From positions 31,868 through 95,867 of the forward strand of contig NZ_FOHV01000012.1 of assembly GCF_900111395.1 (NCBI RefSeq): DNA of 64,000 nt. The letters run 5' to 3'. The DNA comes from Thorsellia anophelis DSM 18579. Its GTDB lineage: Bacteria; Pseudomonadota; Gammaproteobacteria; Enterobacterales; Thorselliaceae. Both the position numbers and the translations under genes were made by a program. Positions 17,701 through 29,340 of the stretch are shown here, piece after piece. Below the pieces are notes generated by a model. The model was not told the DNA's origin. It did no database searches and was given only the letters and a program-made list of their open reading frames with translations. The number at the start of each line of letters is the position of its first letter. Positions within the stretch are counted from its first letter, which is position 1.

Positions 17701-19167
17701 TTAGTTGTTTTGATATATATCTTTATACAAACGGCTCTCAAATCTCACCAATGGTGCACGTCGATTTTTTTCATCACCTGGTGGAACTGAGTAACCAGTA
17801 ACAAATTGGACAAAGGCAATTTTCTGGCCACTTGCTGCAGTAATGAAACCTGCCAAGTTATACACTCCTTTTAATGCACCAGTTTTTGCATTCACTTTGC
17901 CATTTACTCCGGCGGCATCCAATCCCCCTCTATACGCAAGTGTTCCATCCTTACCAGCCTCAGGTAGCATTGAAATAAAGTTTAATTGCTTATCATTAAT
18001 TCCAATGAACTGAAGTACATTCATCATCATAGCTGGAGTAATTAAATTATGTCGAGATAATCCAGATCCATCCACGATGATATTATTGGCTAGATCAATA
18101 TTAGCAGATTGCTTAAGTATTTGTCTAATAGCAAGTTCACCATTACGCCATGTCCCTGAAGTTTTAAATCTGTGTTGGCCAATTGTTCTAAAAACTGTGT
18201 CAGCAATCAAGTTATCAGATTTTTTTAGCATTCTTGTCAATAACTCCCTAAGAGGAGCTGATTGATGAATCACTAGCACATTTGTCTCAGGTCGAAGTAA
18301 AGTCTGTCGCCTAATCATTCCCTCAAATTGAATTTCAGCTACCGAAAATTCATTTTTAACAATTGCCCCACTATAACTTGCACCATCTTGAATGGAGAAC
18401 GCTAATGGTAAAGGATCACTTCTTTCAACCATACATCCAGTTAATGAAAAGCGGTTTAACTCACCAGGAATAACATCAAGCTCACAGTAGCTGGCATCTT
18501 TAGAACCTTTTTCAAGTACAATTACATTACTTTGTACATTAACAGGATAAAAACTTGCAATATCTACCTTGGCATACTCACCTACTTTATTGGCTTTAAT
18601 TGTTAAGGAGAAACAATTACGATCAATTATTGCAGCTGAAGGCGGTGCATTGAAACATTGGGTAAGATCATTCCATGGCCAACCTGGCGCTTTATCTTGG
18701 CCTGCAAAGGCAGACACATCAATAATTAGATCTCCTGCTATACCTTTAACACCTTGTTTTTTCAGCCCATTAACTAAATTTCGAACATCTTGTCGTGTGA
18801 GAGTGGGATCTCCTGTGAAGCGAAGTACAATATCCCCCTCAAGAAAACCCTCTGAGTTGATCGTAGCATTAGTTTCAAATTGTGTTTTAAATACAAAATC
18901 TTCACCTAATTCAATTAGTGCAGCAACAGCCGTGATAACTTTTAATGTGCTAGCAGGTAAAGATTGTTGCTCACTATTGAAAGCGTAAATCGGTTCAGTT
19001 CCACCAACTTTTTGTACTTTAAGTGTTAAATTTGCACCATCAGGTAGATACTCTTTATAACTATCAATCACAGGGTTATTGGCTATACTCTTAAAACTAG
19101 CTCCAAAAAATAGAGCTGATGGCAATATGAAAAACAGTAAAAAGGCAGGATATTTAAAAGGCATCAT
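17701..19167 (-). CDS. dacB: D-alanyl-D-alanine carboxypeptidase/endopeptidase PBP4 (DacB)
   Basis: Periplasmic class C penicillin-binding protein that trims pentapeptides and cleaves peptidoglycan cross-links. A signal peptide of about 28 residues precedes the mature chain. The three active-site motifs are present and in order: SxxK at Ser73-Lys76 (PASTLK), SDN at 317-319 and KTG at 428-430. The large insert between the first two motifs (about 110-300) is typical of PBP4. At 488 aa it is close to E. coli DacB (477). It is divergent from greA, as in E. coli. Two ATGs lie in tandem (19167 and 19164); either could be used. Confidence 0.95.
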   Translation of the reverse strand: MMPFKYPAFLLFFILPSALFFGASFKSIANNPVIDSYKEYLPDGANLTLKVQKVGGTEPIYAFNSEQQSLPASTLKVITAVAALIELGEDFVFKTQFETNATINSEGFLEGDIVLRFTGDPTLTRQDVRNLVNGLKKQGVKGIAGDLIIDVSAFAGQDKAPGWPWNDLTQCFNAPPSAAIIDRNCFSLTIKANKVGEYAKVDIASFYPVNVQSNVIVLEKGSKDASYCELDVIPGELNRFSLTGCMVERSDPLPLAFSIQDGASYSGAIVKNEFSVAEIQFEGMIRRQTLLRPETNVLVIHQSAPLRELLTRMLKKSDNLIADTVFRTIGQHRFKTSGTWRNGELAIRQILKQSANIDLANNIIVDGSGLSRHNLITPAMMMNVLQFIGINDKQLNFISMLPEAGKDGTLAYRGGLDAAGVNGKVNAKTGALKGVYNLAGFITAASGQKIAFVQFVTGYSVPPGDEKNRRAPLVRFESRLYKDIYQNN

Positions 19168-19986
19168 GAGTTTTTTAGCTTAGAATTAAATTTCGCAGCT
19201 CCTTTCGCTTATAAGATTAAATAAAAATCACTCAAAGGCTGCATGGATTAAGAACATTAGTGTTCTTTACCCGTTAGTATATACTTATTCATTGATTTTT
19301 TTAAGCCCTAAAATTCATTCTTATTCTATTACATTTAAAAAATTAACCACATAGATAAAAAACCACAACCCATTAATTTAAAAGAATAATATAGACAAAT
19401 TAATCGTAAAAAAAGAATTCCCCTAAGAGTAATTAAAGTAATATTAGACAATTAGCTCCCAGTACTTGACAATTGTACCGCAATTACCTAGATTAGCCCC
19501 TCAAATTTAATAGCTATAATGAAGTTAAAACATAAACACTGATGAATGTAATGATATAGAAGGCTTTTTAGCTAAAGTTAAGCTAATTATATTATCAATT
19601 GTAATTAGGCAATCTAAGGCTACTAAATAATTCCTATTTTAAATAGACTAAATTTTATGTCTATAAGCTGTTGTGGCGGGCAATTAAACAAAAAGATGTA
19701 AAAATAATCAAAAGCTTAACGAGTTATTGCATAGATAAATTTTAGGTTCTCATCTATGATTAAACAAACATCAGAGCTACTATGTAAACTTGAATAACAA
19801 GTTAGAATAAAAGGGATTTAAGGATAATTTCCATCTAATTTGAGTACTCTCTTATGATATTAGTCTTTTATCTACTAAGTTCTCTAACTTGTAATAAGTA
19901 AATAAATTCACCACTCTTGCCTAGCAAGAGTAATCATCACTACAAAGTACATAAAATAGTACACCAGTTGATTTAAGAGGTATAAA
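19168..19986. other. Long dacB-greA intergenic region
   Basis: 819 bp of AT-rich sequence between divergent dacB and greA. A perfect 8-bp hairpin (ACTCTTGC / GCAAGAGT) at 19913-19931 lies about 55 bp before greA. In E. coli the greA leader yields short terminated RNAs (GraL), but here no T-run follows the hairpin, so equivalence is not shown. No ORF of note. Confidence 0.4.
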
Positions 19987-20469
19987 ATGGCTTTAGTTCC
20001 AATGACATTACGTGGTGCTCAAAAACTGAGAGATGAACTTGATGAATTAAAAAATGAGCAACGCCCTAAAATTATAAAAGCAATTGCAGAGGCAAGGGCC
20101 CACGGGGATTTAAAAGAAAATGCTGAATATCATGCAGCACGTGATCAACAAGGATTTTGTGAAGGTAGAATTCAAGAAATTGAAGCTAAACTATCCAATG
20201 CGCAAATTATTGATGTCAGTAAATTAAACCAAGATGGACGGGTTGTTTTCGGAACCACTGTTACCATTTTAAATCTAGACACAGAAGAAGAACAAACATA
20301 CCAGCTCGTAGGAGATGACGAGGCAGATTTTAAAATTGGTCGTATTTCAGTAAATTCTCCAATTGCACGAGGGCTGATTGGTAAAAGTGAAGGAGATGAA
20401 ATTACTATACAAACACCTGGCGGTAAAGTGGATGTGGAAATATTAAGTGTAAAATATCTGACAGAGTAA
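19987..20469 (+). CDS. greA: Transcription elongation factor GreA
   Basis: GreA rescues backtracked RNA polymerase by stimulating transcript cleavage through the secondary channel. The N-terminal coiled coil carries the essential acidic tip, Asp41 and Glu44 in [14 protein letters not shown]. The C-terminal FKBP-like domain has VGDDEADFK and [14 protein letters not shown]. The length of 160 aa and near-identical motifs to E. coli GreA (158 aa) make the call secure. A GAGGT ribosome site precedes the ATG. It is divergent from dacB. Confidence 0.97.
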   Translation: MALVPMTLRGAQKLRDELDELKNEQRPKIIKAIAEARAHGDLKENAEYHAARDQQGFCEGRIQEIEAKLSNAQIIDVSKLNQDGRVVFGTTVTILNLDTEEEQTYQLVGDDEADFKIGRISVNSPIARGLIGKSEGDEITIQTPGGKVDVEILSVKYLTE

Positions 20470-20919
20470 AAATCTGAACATCTCTTATTCGTGTGTGTAA
20501 TTAAAACAAATCGCTTAGATGCGATAACAGATAGAGTCTAATTACGGTTTTAGTTACGCGCACTATCAAACTAGTTAATCACTAACCATATCAATACACG
20601 GATCAAATTTCATATCTAGCATTAGATAATCTTTTGTTTGCTTAAAATAATCAGTATGAAAAAAACAGTTGCGAAAATAGTGAGGTAGATTTAACAAGAT
20701 AGTAATACTGATTATCTAAAATAAGATCAGTAAATTAAATGGAGTGATTAATGATCCTAAAATAATGACTTAAAAAAATTGGTCGTTAAGATACATTAAC
20801 AATAGATATAAAATTCACCATGCTAAATAGTACCCTTTATGCAAGTGATTCGCTTGAGCTAGCCACTTGCAAAACGTATCGCATGGAATAAAATCTGCTA
20901 CAAAAATTAGTTTAGAGTT
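20470..20919. other. greA-yhbY intergenic region
   Basis: 450 bp between convergent genes. A 7-bp inverted repeat (GCAAGTG 20841-20847, CACTTGC 20864-20870) with a 16-nt loop might be a weak terminator for yhbY. Nothing else recognised. Confidence 0.35.
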
Positions 20920-21213
20920 CTATTTAGGTAGATTAATTTTTTTATCAAGGCTTGCTCGATAGAGAGTGAGAATATTACCAACTAATTGCACCATAATTGC
21001 CTTAGATTCAGCAACAATTGCATTAACGATTAATTTTTTTGTATCTCTATCTTCTGCAGAAATACGCACCTTAATCAATTCGTGAAAATCTAAAGAAGCA
21101 TCAATTTCCGCTAATACTCCTTCAGTTAGTCCATTGTTACCAATCATAACGACAGGCTTAAGTGTGTGAGCTAATCCTTTGAGATGTTGCTTTTGCTTAT
21201 TATTTAAAGTCAT
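20920..21213 (-). CDS. yhbY: Ribosome assembly RNA-binding protein YhbY
   Basis: A 97-aa CRM (CRS1-YhbY) domain protein that binds pre-50S particles. The family GxxG loop appears as MIGNNGLTEG, preceded by LKGLAHTLKPVV and followed by ASLDFHELIKVRIS and VQLVGNILTLYR. It is divergent from rlmE, the standard gammaproteobacterial arrangement, and both genes act on the large ribosomal subunit. Confidence 0.95.
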   Translation of the reverse strand: MTLNNKQKQHLKGLAHTLKPVVMIGNNGLTEGVLAEIDASLDFHELIKVRISAEDRDTKKLIVNAIVAESKAIMVQLVGNILTLYRASLDKKINLPK

Positions 21214-21786
21214 AAAAAATCCAATTGAATAAAATTATCATTTTTTTGTACCTATTATCTAAAAATATTAGGTACAAACATGATTTTTGCTACCTTAGGC
21301 TTGAAACCTAAAAGTTTGTCACCATATTAAAGTTAATAGTAGATATCAACTTTACAGCATTATACGCATTCTAGCAGTGCGTTAAATGTTTTTTTAGCGT
21401 AAAATGATTTTATCATAGATTAACAAAAATACGATGATAGATTAGAGATTAAATCGCCTTCTTATTTATGTGTCTTATCTAATCACTTTTACCATCCAAT
21501 TTTGTTTACTAATCAAGAACAAATGAATGATATATTTGTAAGATGGGAGCTCTGTAATGGCAATACAATTTGAGTGTTATACTAATTAAGAATAAAAAAT
21601 AAATTTTGTTACCTTAAGTTTAATTTCTAAATTTCACTGCATCAGTCATTATCATTCAATATTATTGATCTCTAACCCCAATAATTTAACGTCTATCTGA
21701 TACAGCTAACAAGGCAAATGAATTCAGTTAAGATTTAAAATATTCACACCATCAAAAATGGTTCATATTTAAAAGGTATTTGATAC
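21214..21786. other. yhbY-rlmE divergent intergenic region
   Basis: 573 bp, AT-rich, expected to hold both promoters. I recognise no RNA gene, strong hairpin or conserved ORF. Confidence 0.3.
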
Positions 21787-22413
21787 GTGGCAGGTAAAAA
21801 ACGCTCAGCAAGTTCAAGTAGGTGGCTTCAAGAACATTTTAGCGATCAATTCGTAAAACAAGCTCAAAAAAAAGGATTACGATCCAGAGCATGGTTTAAA
21901 CTTGAAGAGATACAACAAACAGATAAAATTTTTAGACAAGGAATTACGGTAGTTGATCTTGGCGCTGCTCCTGGTGGCTGGTCACAGTATGCCGTTTCAC
22001 AAATTGGTGGTAATGGTAGAGTAATTGCTTGCGATATTTTGCCAATGGACTCAATTGCAGGTGTAGATTTCTTGCAAGGTGATTTTCGTGAGGAAGCAGT
22101 GTTAGATGCGTTACTAGAGCGAGTAGGTGAAAAAAAAGTAGATTTAGTTATGTCTGATATGGCACCTAACATGAGTGGTACCCCAGCGGTTGATATTCCA
22201 AGGTCGATGTATCTAGTTGAGCTTGCAATCGATATGGCAAAAAAGGTACTTGCACCAAATGGTAATTTACTTGTTAAAGTTTTCCAAGGTGATGGTTTTG
22301 ATGACATATTAAAAGATATTAGGAGCATGTTCAAAACGGTCAAGGTAAGAAAACCTGATGCATCAAGAGCCCGTTCGAGAGAAGTATATATAGTTGGGCT
22401 TGGTAGAAAGTAA
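21787..22413 (+). CDS. rlmE: 23S rRNA (uridine(2552)-2'-O)-methyltransferase RlmE (FtsJ/RrmJ)
   Basis: RlmE methylates the ribose of U2552 in the A loop of 23S rRNA. The Rossmann fold SAM site is [12 protein letters not shown] (57-68). The catalytic K-D-K set falls at the E. coli positions Lys38, Asp124 ([10 protein letters not shown]) and Lys164 (LLVKVFQG). The start is GTG with AAAGG upstream; the first residues ([18 protein letters not shown]) align directly with E. coli. 208 aa versus 209. It lies upstream of ftsH as in E. coli. Confidence 0.96.
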   Translation: MAGKKRSASSSRWLQEHFSDQFVKQAQKKGLRSRAWFKLEEIQQTDKIFRQGITVVDLGAAPGGWSQYAVSQIGGNGRVIACDILPMDSIAGVDFLQGDFREEAVLDALLERVGEKKVDLVMSDMAPNMSGTPAVDIPRSMYLVELAIDMAKKVLAPNGNLLVKVFQGDGFDDILKDIRSMFKTVKVRKPDASRARSREVYIVGLGRK

Positions 22414-22583
22414 CAACTAAAAACATTTCATTTTGGAAAAGTAATATTAAAGTGGTAATATTTAATATTAGATGAATGAATGGATTGTCAAATTTAGCGT
22501 TTTTGGTTTACTATATATGACAGATAAAAGTATTATTCTGTATTTTTTTATTATTTCACATAACAATATAAGAGGTTAACACC

Positions 22584-24533
22584 TTGAATGATATATCAAA
22601 AAACTTTATTCTTTGGCTAGTCATTGCTGTGATGCTATTTTTGCTTTTACAAGCATTAGGATCATCTAATTCGGGACTAAAAGAAGTTGATTATACAACC
22701 TTCATGAGGGAAGTTGCTTCACAGCGCGTCGTTGATGCAAATATTGACGACCGTCAGATTCAATTCAATACACGTAGTGGTGAATCATTTCAAACCTTCA
22801 TACCTGGTAATGAAGATCCCCAACTGATTGATACCTTACTAGCAGGCAATGTTACTGTATTTGGTGAGCCACCACACAAAAGAAGTATTTGGGTTTCTTT
22901 GCTGCTAAATTGGTTTCCATTTTTACTGCTAATCGGTGTTTGGGTATTTTTCATGCGTCAAATGCAAGGCGGTGGTGGTCGTGGTGCGATGTCTTTTGGT
23001 AAAAGTAAAGCTAAGATGTTAACCCCCGATCAAATCAAAACAACCTTTGCTGATGTTGCTGGTTGTGATGAAGCAAAAGAAGATGTAAAAGAACTCGTTG
23101 ATTACCTCAAAGAGCCGGCTCGTTTTCAAGAGCTTGGTGGTAAAATACCTAAAGGTATTTTAATGGTTGGACCTCCCGGTACTGGTAAAACATTACTTGC
23201 TCGGGCAATTGCTGGTGAAGCAAAAGTTCCTTTTTTCGCTATATCAGGATCTGATTTCGTTGAAATGTTTGTGGGTGTTGGTGCAGCAAGGGTTCGTGAT
23301 ATGTTTGAACAAGCCAAAAAATCAGCCCCTTGCATCATTTTCATCGATGAGATTGATGCTGTTGGTCGTCATAGAGGATCTGGTCATGGTGGTGGTAATG
23401 ACGAGCGTGAGCAAACACTCAATCAAATGCTTGTTGAAATGGATGGATTTGAAGATAATAAAGGTATTATAATCATTGCTGCAACGAACCGTCCTGATGT
23501 ATTAGATAAAGCCCTACTACGTCCTGGTCGTTTTGATAGGGAAGTTAACGTTTCTCTTCCAGATGTCAAAGGTCGTGAACAAATTCTTAAAGTTCACTTG
23601 CGCAAAATCCGCTTAGCTGCTGATGTTGATGCAAAAACAATTGCACGTGGCACACCTGGTTATTCTGGCGCTGAACTTGCTAACTTAGTTAATGAAGCTG
23701 CTCTATTTGCTGCTCGTAAGCGCAAAAAAATCGTTACGATGGAAGAATTTGAGCTTGCTAAGGATAAAATTAATTTAGGTGCTGAGCGTAGGTCATTAAC
23801 CATGACTGAGCAAGAAAAAGAGATGACTGCATACCATGAAGCAGGTCATGCTATCATTGGTTCATTAGTGCCTGGCTATTGGGACCTTCATAAAGTTACT
23901 ATTGTTCCACGTGGCCGTGCACTTGGTGTTGCTCACTTCTTACCTGAAGGAGATGATACTAGCCATACTAAAGAATTCTATCAAAGCCAAATTTCTGTTA
24001 TGTTTGGTGGGCGAGCTGCTGAAGAAATTATTTATGGTAAGGACAAAGTCACTAGTGGTGCATCATCTGATATCCAATATGCAACAAGTATTGCTAGAAG
24101 TATGGTAACACAATGGGGTTTAAGTGAAAAAGTAGGACCTATTTTGACTCTTGAACAAAATTCATTTAGTGGCCAACCTCAAAAAGTTGCGACTTTATCT
24201 CCTGAATTATCCAAGTTAATTGATGATGAAATTAAATATTTCATTGATACTAATTATGATAGAGCGGTTGATTTATTGAATGAAAATATTGATGTATTGC
24301 ATGCAATGAAAGATGCCCTTATGCTGTATGAGACACTAAATGCCTCTCAAGTTAAAGAGCTAATTGCAAGAAAACCTGTAACACCAGTGGATGGCTGGGA
24401 TGATAATGATACTCCTAGTGGCGATTCGACAAAAGAGTATACAATGCCTGAATCTAAAAATGATACAGATAATCAAGCATCAGATGATAAACCTGTTACA
24501 CCTAAAGACAATCCATCTGATACTTCGCAATAA
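22584..24533 (+). CDS. ftsH: ATP-dependent zinc metalloprotease FtsH
   Basis: Inner-membrane AAA+ protease that degrades misfolded membrane proteins and regulators such as LpxC. Two N-terminal membrane helices (about 8-25 and 103-123) flank a periplasmic domain. Walker A is GPPGTGKT (196-203), Walker B IFIDEID (252-258), the second region of homology covers [20 protein letters not shown] (300-319), and the zinc site is HEAGH (418-422). At 649 aa it matches the family; the C-terminal 50 residues are polar and variable. The start is TTG with AGAGG upstream. It ends at a strong terminator before folP. Confidence 0.97.
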   Translation: MNDISKNFILWLVIAVMLFLLLQALGSSNSGLKEVDYTTFMREVASQRVVDANIDDRQIQFNTRSGESFQTFIPGNEDPQLIDTLLAGNVTVFGEPPHKRSIWVSLLLNWFPFLLLIGVWVFFMRQMQGGGGRGAMSFGKSKAKMLTPDQIKTTFADVAGCDEAKEDVKELVDYLKEPARFQELGGKIPKGILMVGPPGTGKTLLARAIAGEAKVPFFAISGSDFVEMFVGVGAARVRDMFEQAKKSAPCIIFIDEIDAVGRHRGSGHGGGNDEREQTLNQMLVEMDGFEDNKGIIIIAATNRPDVLDKALLRPGRFDREVNVSLPDVKGREQILKVHLRKIRLAADVDAKTIARGTPGYSGAELANLVNEAALFAARKRKKIVTMEEFELAKDKINLGAERRSLTMTEQEKEMTAYHEAGHAIIGSLVPGYWDLHKVTIVPRGRALGVAHFLPEGDDTSHTKEFYQSQISVMFGGRAAEEIIYGKDKVTSGASSDIQYATSIARSMVTQWGLSEKVGPILTLEQNSFSGQPQKVATLSPELSKLIDDEIKYFIDTNYDRAVDLLNENIDVLHAMKDALMLYETLNASQVKELIARKPVTPVDGWDDNDTPSGDSTKEYTMPESKNDTDNQASDDKPVTPKDNPSDTSQ

Positions 24534-24553
24534 TTAAAATTTCAATTAACATT

Positions 24554-24576
24554 AAACCCCGCTTGCGGGGTTTTTT
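24554..24576 (+). terminator. Terminator between ftsH and folP
   Basis: A 9-bp GC-rich stem (AAACCCCGC / GCGGGGTTT, loop TT) followed by T. Classic form. folP starts only 15 bp later, so it must rely on read-through or an internal promoter. Confidence 0.9.
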
Positions 24577-24590
24577 ATTAGGGCAATATT

Positions 24591-25445
24591 ATGGCTATGT
24601 ATAAGCTTACTACTCCAACAAAAACACTAAAATTGGATTATCCCAAAATTATGGGAATATTAAATGTGACACCAGATTCCTTTTCAGACGGAGGAAACTA
24701 CACGTCGATTGACAAAGCATTATTACAAGTCGAAAATATGATTTTAGCAGGAGTAGATATTATCGATATCGGTGGTGAGTCGACTCGCCCAGGCGCAAAT
24801 ACGGTGAGTGTAGAAGAAGAATTAGAACGAACCATTCCTGTCATAGAAGCAATTCGTACAAGATTTGATATTTGGTTATCAATAGATACATCAAAACCAC
24901 AAGTAATGACAGAATCGGCTAAAGCTGGTATAGACTTAATTAATGATGTAAGAGCGCTTAGTTTACCTGGAGCGCGGGAGGCAGCAGCTAAAACCCAGCT
25001 GCCTATCTGCCTGATGCATCATAAGGGAGAGCCTTCAACAATGCAAAATAACCCTAGCTATGTCAATGTAATTGCCGAAGTGATAGATACCTTACAAGAA
25101 GAAATTAAGCTTGCAGAGCATGCAGGAATAACAAGAGATCGTCTATTAATTGATCCAGGGTTTGGATTTGGAAAAAACAATGAACACAACTTTAGATTAC
25201 TTAATGAATTAGAAGCATTTAGAAAATTCAATCTACCGCTTTTAGTGGGGATGTCAAGAAAAAGAATGATTCAATATGCACTTGAATCGCTTATTCCAAA
25301 TAATCAAGCATCAGATCGAACACATGGTAGCGTAGGTGCGGCTGTAATTGCAGCAATGAAAGGTGCCCATATAATAAGAGTTCATGATGTAGCACAAACA
25401 GCGCAAGCTTTATCCATATTAAAAACAATGAAATCAATTAATTAA
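24591..25445 (+). CDS. folP: Dihydropteroate synthase FolP
   Basis: FolP condenses p-aminobenzoate with dihydropterin pyrophosphate in folate synthesis and is the sulfonamide target. Signatures are IMGILNVTPDSFSDGG, DIGGESTRPGA, IDTSKP, ICLMHHKGEPSTMQ, LLIDPGFGFGKN, LLVGMSRKRM and GAHIIRVHDV. 284 aa, as usual. The ATG at 24591 is preceded by AGGG; another ATG two codons later is possible. It follows ftsH as in E. coli, but glmM is not adjacent here. Confidence 0.96.
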   Translation: MAMYKLTTPTKTLKLDYPKIMGILNVTPDSFSDGGNYTSIDKALLQVENMILAGVDIIDIGGESTRPGANTVSVEEELERTIPVIEAIRTRFDIWLSIDTSKPQVMTESAKAGIDLINDVRALSLPGAREAAAKTQLPICLMHHKGEPSTMQNNPSYVNVIAEVIDTLQEEIKLAEHAGITRDRLLIDPGFGFGKNNEHNFRLLNELEAFRKFNLPLLVGMSRKRMIQYALESLIPNNQASDRTHGSVGAAVIAAMKGAHIIRVHDVAQTAQALSILKTMKSIN

Positions 25446-25887
25446 ACCTATAAAAATAACTAGTTACCTTAGATTATGGCAACTAGTTATTCCAAATCTT
25501 TATTTAACAATAGACATCTTCCCCCAGCTAAAGTAAGGGGATTTCTACTGCGCAATTTCAATTACATAAATAATCTAGTCTGAGAAACTAATCCTTTCAG
25601 TAATGAATACTTCCATTTAAACAGCATATTCATTTACCTACAGCGTTAAAAAATGGCTTTCAGTGAATTTAAATACAATTCGAACTCTAATCCCCTTCTC
25701 TAATTTCAATATTTGAGTTATGCAGTCAGACTTAATATCAATTTAGCATTCGGCTTACCGCATAAAACATAATAAAAAACCATCACCGAATTCATTTTTT
25801 AAATCTAATTATTGAGTTAATTAATCACTAATTCAGTTTAATTCTATAAACCAACGAAATCGGATTAACTAAGAACATTTTATTCGA
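25446..25887. other. folP downstream region
   Basis: 442 bp. An 11-bp inverted repeat (AATAACTAGTT 25455-25465 with AACTAGTTATT 25481-25491) just past folP is a probable terminator. The rest shows nothing recognisable. Confidence 0.45.
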
Positions 25888-26565
25888 TTAACCAAGATTG
25901 ATAGCAGTTTCATCTTGCCAACGTTTTAATAATTGTAAAGGTGCAATGGGATAAGATTCTAATTCAATAATAGATTCAATGCGATCAATCCGAAAATGTC
26001 TAAAATTTTGTCTAAGCTCACACCAAGCAGCTATGACCGCAGAGTCATCAAAAAAGCCTAATGCGCAGGGCCAAATGATTCGAGTTGAAATCTTATCTTT
26101 TAAATCTTTATAAACGATTTCGAGTTTAACGCCCAACTGAATGGATTTTCTTACGATTAATAGATTTGGATCGGTAACGGGCTTTTTGAGTACAGTTATA
26201 CCATGATGGTTTAATTTAATCTTTGAACTAGATGAAATAACAGCGTTAATTTTTGCATGAGCCCGCTTTGCAGAACGAACTAACTCTGGATCAGTACTTT
26301 TTACAACCCATTTCAAACCTAATGAAAGAGCCAATAACTCATCATCGTCAAATGTTAAAGGTGGTAAAGTAAACCGTTCAGTGAGTAAATAACCCGTGCC
26401 AGGGCTGCCATCAATACACGCTCCTTGAGCTCGAAGGGAATTAATATCCCGATATAAGGTCCTAGTACTTATATTAAGTTCAGATGCTAAATGTTCAGCA
26501 GTGACAGCATAACGATGCTCTCTTAATAATTGAAGTAATTCCAATAAACGTTCAGCTCGAGACAT
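25888..26565 (-). CDS. YafY-type transcriptional regulator (HTH_11 plus WYL domain)
   Basis: A 225-aa DNA-binding protein. The N-terminal HTH_11 helix-turn-helix (ERLLELLQLLREHRYAVTAEHLASELNISTRTLYRDINSL) is followed by the linker typical of YafY regulators (PGTGYLLTERFTLPPLTF). The C-terminal WYL-type ligand domain carries IWPCALGFFDDSAVIAAWCELRQNFRHFRIDRI. WYL domains sense small ligands or nucleic acids. It is followed upstream by a glutathione-transferase-like gene on the same strand, 336 bp away, which may be its target. The pair separates folP from glmM. Confidence 0.85.
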   Translation of the reverse strand: MSRAERLLELLQLLREHRYAVTAEHLASELNISTRTLYRDINSLRAQGACIDGSPGTGYLLTERFTLPPLTFDDDELLALSLGLKWVVKSTDPELVRSAKRAHAKINAVISSSSKIKLNHHGITVLKKPVTDPNLLIVRKSIQLGVKLEIVYKDLKDKISTRIIWPCALGFFDDSAVIAAWCELRQNFRHFRIDRIESIIELESYPIAPLQLLKRWQDETAINLG

Positions 26566-26901
26566 AATGAGTTCATTCTTATGTTATCAAATTAAATTAG
26601 TATATTTGATTCTATTAATGACAAGTCGTTATCCAATCTGTCGGGTTGAGCATATCATGCCTGCTAAGTGACAACCTATTCCTTATTTTTGGAAAAAGGC
26701 CGCATTTATACGATTGCATCATTCAATGTAATCATGATTACCTAAATATGACAGCCTAACTGCTTGCGGCTTATTACATCGTTAATAGATTTGGGTATAA
26801 GTATATTGGTAGCCAATATACTTATATTACGATGAACTTAGCTAGCCTGCACTAAAACAAATTTAATCATGATCCTAGTATATCCATTTCTATTTGATAA
26901 C
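26566..26901. other. Region between GST-like gene and WYL regulator
   Basis: 336 bp. It contains a 14-bp perfect inverted repeat at 26796-26826 (TATAAGTATATTGG / CCAATATACTTATA, loop TAG), 75 bp past the GST-like stop. This is a probable terminator, although the T-run is weak. Confidence 0.5.
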
Positions 26902-27633
26902 TTATGAATCAGCGTACGGCTTAAAATGCGCACTATGATTGTTGACCATGCTAAGCATATCTAAAAAAGCTTGACGACTAAGAATTGGTTCTAAATACTG
27001 TTCAATTAATGGTGTCAATGCAATGACTGATATTTGTTTAGTGGCAAAGAGTAAATAACTTGAAAAGAGTAAATCAGCCACTGTGAATTGATCGCCACAT
27101 AGATAACGTGAGGTCTTTTTTAATGCCTGCTCAACAACCATTTCAATATCTTCAAATCTCCCAACTGAGCTCATCCCTGCTGCTCTACCATTAGGCAGGC
27201 TATTGGTTGCTTTAGCTATAATGGCATTATCAAACGTCCCTGAAATAAAAAACAACCAGCGATAATAATCAGCTAAATAAGGCGAATCTATAGTTGGTTT
27301 TAAATTTTTAGATGGATAAAGCTCAGCTAGGTATGCACATATTGCGCCAGTTTCAGTAATTATTCTATCATTATGTACTAATGTTGGTAATTTTCCTAAA
27401 GGATTAATTGCACGAAATTGCTCGGATTTTGTCTCAGTGCTAAAATGCAAATACTGCAGATTATAATTTGCTCTACATTCATTTAACATCCAAAGTACCG
27501 TGTTCCCCCTTGAATGAGGATTACTATACAAGAGTAGATTTGAGTGCTCATTAATTTCAGCACCTGAATTTTGTAGTATGGGTTTAATATGAATAATTTC
27601 ATGTTCGTATTTATTCTCTATATTTTGGTGCAT
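26902..27633 (-). CDS. Glutathione S-transferase family protein
   Basis: Starting at the ATG at 27633 (GGGAG six bases upstream) the protein has 243 aa. An N-terminal extension of about 30 residues precedes the thioredoxin-like fold (LLLYSNPHSRGNTVLWMLNEC, NPLGKLPTLVHNDRIITETGAICAYLAELYP). The C-terminal helical domain has LCGDQFTVADLLFSSYLL. The Ser in NPHSRG is the likely glutathione-activating residue of bacterial GSTs. The frame is open to 27657 but the internal start has the better ribosome site. The substrate is unknown; it may be regulated by the neighbouring WYL protein. Confidence 0.85.
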   Translation of the reverse strand: MHQNIENKYEHEIIHIKPILQNSGAEINEHSNLLLYSNPHSRGNTVLWMLNECRANYNLQYLHFSTETKSEQFRAINPLGKLPTLVHNDRIITETGAICAYLAELYPSKNLKPTIDSPYLADYYRWLFFISGTFDNAIIAKATNSLPNGRAAGMSSVGRFEDIEMVVEQALKKTSRYLCGDQFTVADLLFSSYLLFATKQISVIALTPLIEQYLEPILSRQAFLDMLSMVNNHSAHFKPYADS

Positions 27634-28002
27634 CGTGTTCTCCCAATTTGGTATCACATTAAATGTTAATTATTGAACCTATCAATACAGCTAGCTTCTA
27701 TGCATCGATATCAATTAACAGTATAAAATATGTAATTACCAAATTTTGTCAGTATGGATATGAACGAATTCAGACAAATAAGTGAATATGTCTTATAATT
27801 GGTTCAATTGACAAGTCATGCTTGATTACTACAGGTTTGTTTTACTAAAAAATCGACAATCAGATTACAATTTTTATACTTTGATTTAGCTTCATGTATA
27901 ATGATGACAGTTATTTTGATGTAAATGTCATAATGCTATTCTGTCATTAATAGCATTACCCCTTTTGTTAATAGATTAACCCCTCACTTTAGAGAGAAGA
28001 AC
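27634..28002. other. glmM upstream region
   Basis: 369 bp between divergent GST-like and glmM genes. It must contain the glmM promoter, which in E. coli is inherited from the ftsH-folP operon. An AGAGAGAAG ribosome site precedes glmM. No other element recognised. Confidence 0.35.
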
Positions 28003-29340
28003 ATGGCAGATCGTAAATATTTTGGCACGGATGGTGTACGCGGAAAAGTGGGTGACGCCCCTATCACTCCAGATTTTGTTCTTAAATTGGGCTGGGCTGC
28101 TGGTAAAGTGTTAGCAAGGCATGGTTCAAAGCAAATCATCATTGGGAAAGATACTAGAATTTCAGGATATATGCTTGAATCAGCACTCGAAGCAGGTTTA
28201 GCTGCAGCCGGTATTTCGGTTGCTTTCACAGGCCCGATGCCAACACCAGCAATCGCTTATCTAACAAGAACATTTCGAGCTGAGGCTGGAATTGTTATCT
28301 CTGCTTCACATAATCCTTATTATGATAATGGCATTAAGTTTTTCTCTATTGATGGTGAAAAATTACCCGATGCTGTAGAAGAAGCAATAGAAGCGGAACT
28401 TGAAAAACCATTAACTTGTGTTGACTCAGCTCTAATAGGCCGCTCGTCAAGAATTAACGATGCTGCAGGCAGATACATTGAATTTTGTAAAGGAACCTTC
28501 CCTGCTGAATTAAATCTAAAATCCCTTAAAATCGTCGTGGATTGTGCTAATGGTGCAACATATCATATTGCTCCAAGCGTTATGAAAGAACTGGGTGCTG
28601 AAGTCATCAGCATTGGCTGTGAACCTGATGGAATGAATATCAATGAAAAATGTGGTGCAACTGATATTGAAGCCCTGACTGCAAAAGTGCTGAATGAAAA
28701 AGCCCATGTTGGTTTAGCGCTTGATGGTGACGGTGACAGAATCATTATGGTAGACCATTTAGGTAATAAAATAGATGGAGATCAAATCAGTTTCATCATA
28801 GCCCGTGAAATTTTACGTAGAGGAAAATTACAAGGTGGCGTAGTCGGTACATTAATGAGCAATATGGGACTTGAAATCGCGCTAAAACAACTAGGAATCC
28901 CGTTTGAACGAGCTAAAGTTGGTGACCGGTATGTTCTTGAGAAGCTGCAACAAAAAGGCTGGAAAATTGGAGCAGAAAATTCAGGGCACGTTATCTTACT
29001 GGATAAAACAACTACAGGCGATGGGATTATTGCAGCCTTACAAGTTTTAAGGGCCATGGTACAAAATAATATGTCTCTTGCTGATTTAGCTAGCGGGATG
29101 AAATTATTTCCTCAATTACTACTCAACGTTCGCTTTAATGGTAGTCATAACCCTCTAGAGTCTGATGAAGTAGTTCAGCTTGAAAAAGAAGCTGAAATTG
29201 CGCTGGCCGGTAAAGGTCGCGTACTTTTGCGTAAATCAGGAACGGAGCCTTTAATTCGGGTCATGGTCGAGGGTGAAGATGATAAACAAGTTAGCTATTG
29301 GGCTCATAAAATTAAGGACGCAGTAGAAGCAGCAGGTTAA
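28003..29340 (+). CDS. glmM: Phosphoglucosamine mutase GlmM
   Basis: GlmM interconverts glucosamine-6-phosphate and glucosamine-1-phosphate on the way to UDP-GlcNAc, feeding peptidoglycan and LPS. The phosphorylated active-site serine is Ser102 in [12 protein letters not shown]. The metal loop is LDGDGDR, the sugar-binding loop GAENSGH, and the phosphate loop [12 protein letters not shown]. At 445 aa it equals E. coli GlmM. It is followed by secG and tRNA-Leu as in E. coli. Confidence 0.97.
   Translation: MADRKYFGTDGVRGKVGDAPITPDFVLKLGWAAGKVLARHGSKQIIIGKDTRISGYMLESALEAGLAAAGISVAFTGPMPTPAIAYLTRTFRAEAGIVISASHNPYYDNGIKFFSIDGEKLPDAVEEAIEAELEKPLTCVDSALIGRSSRINDAAGRYIEFCKGTFPAELNLKSLKIVVDCANGATYHIAPSVMKELGAEVISIGCEPDGMNINEKCGATDIEALTAKVLNEKAHVGLALDGDGDRIIMVDHLGNKIDGDQISFIIAREILRRGKLQGGVVGTLMSNMGLEIALKQLGIPFERAKVGDRYVLEKLQQKGWKIGAENSGHVILLDKTTTGDGIIAALQVLRAMVQNNMSLADLASGMKLFPQLLLNVRFNGSHNPLESDEVVQLEKEAEIALAGKGRVLLRKSGTEPLIRVMVEGEDDKQVSYWAHKIKDAVEAAG

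Noticed and set aside
19168..19986. GraL-type small RNA upstream of greA
   Set aside because: A hairpin exists at 19913-19931 but no T-run follows and the sequence is not recognisably related.
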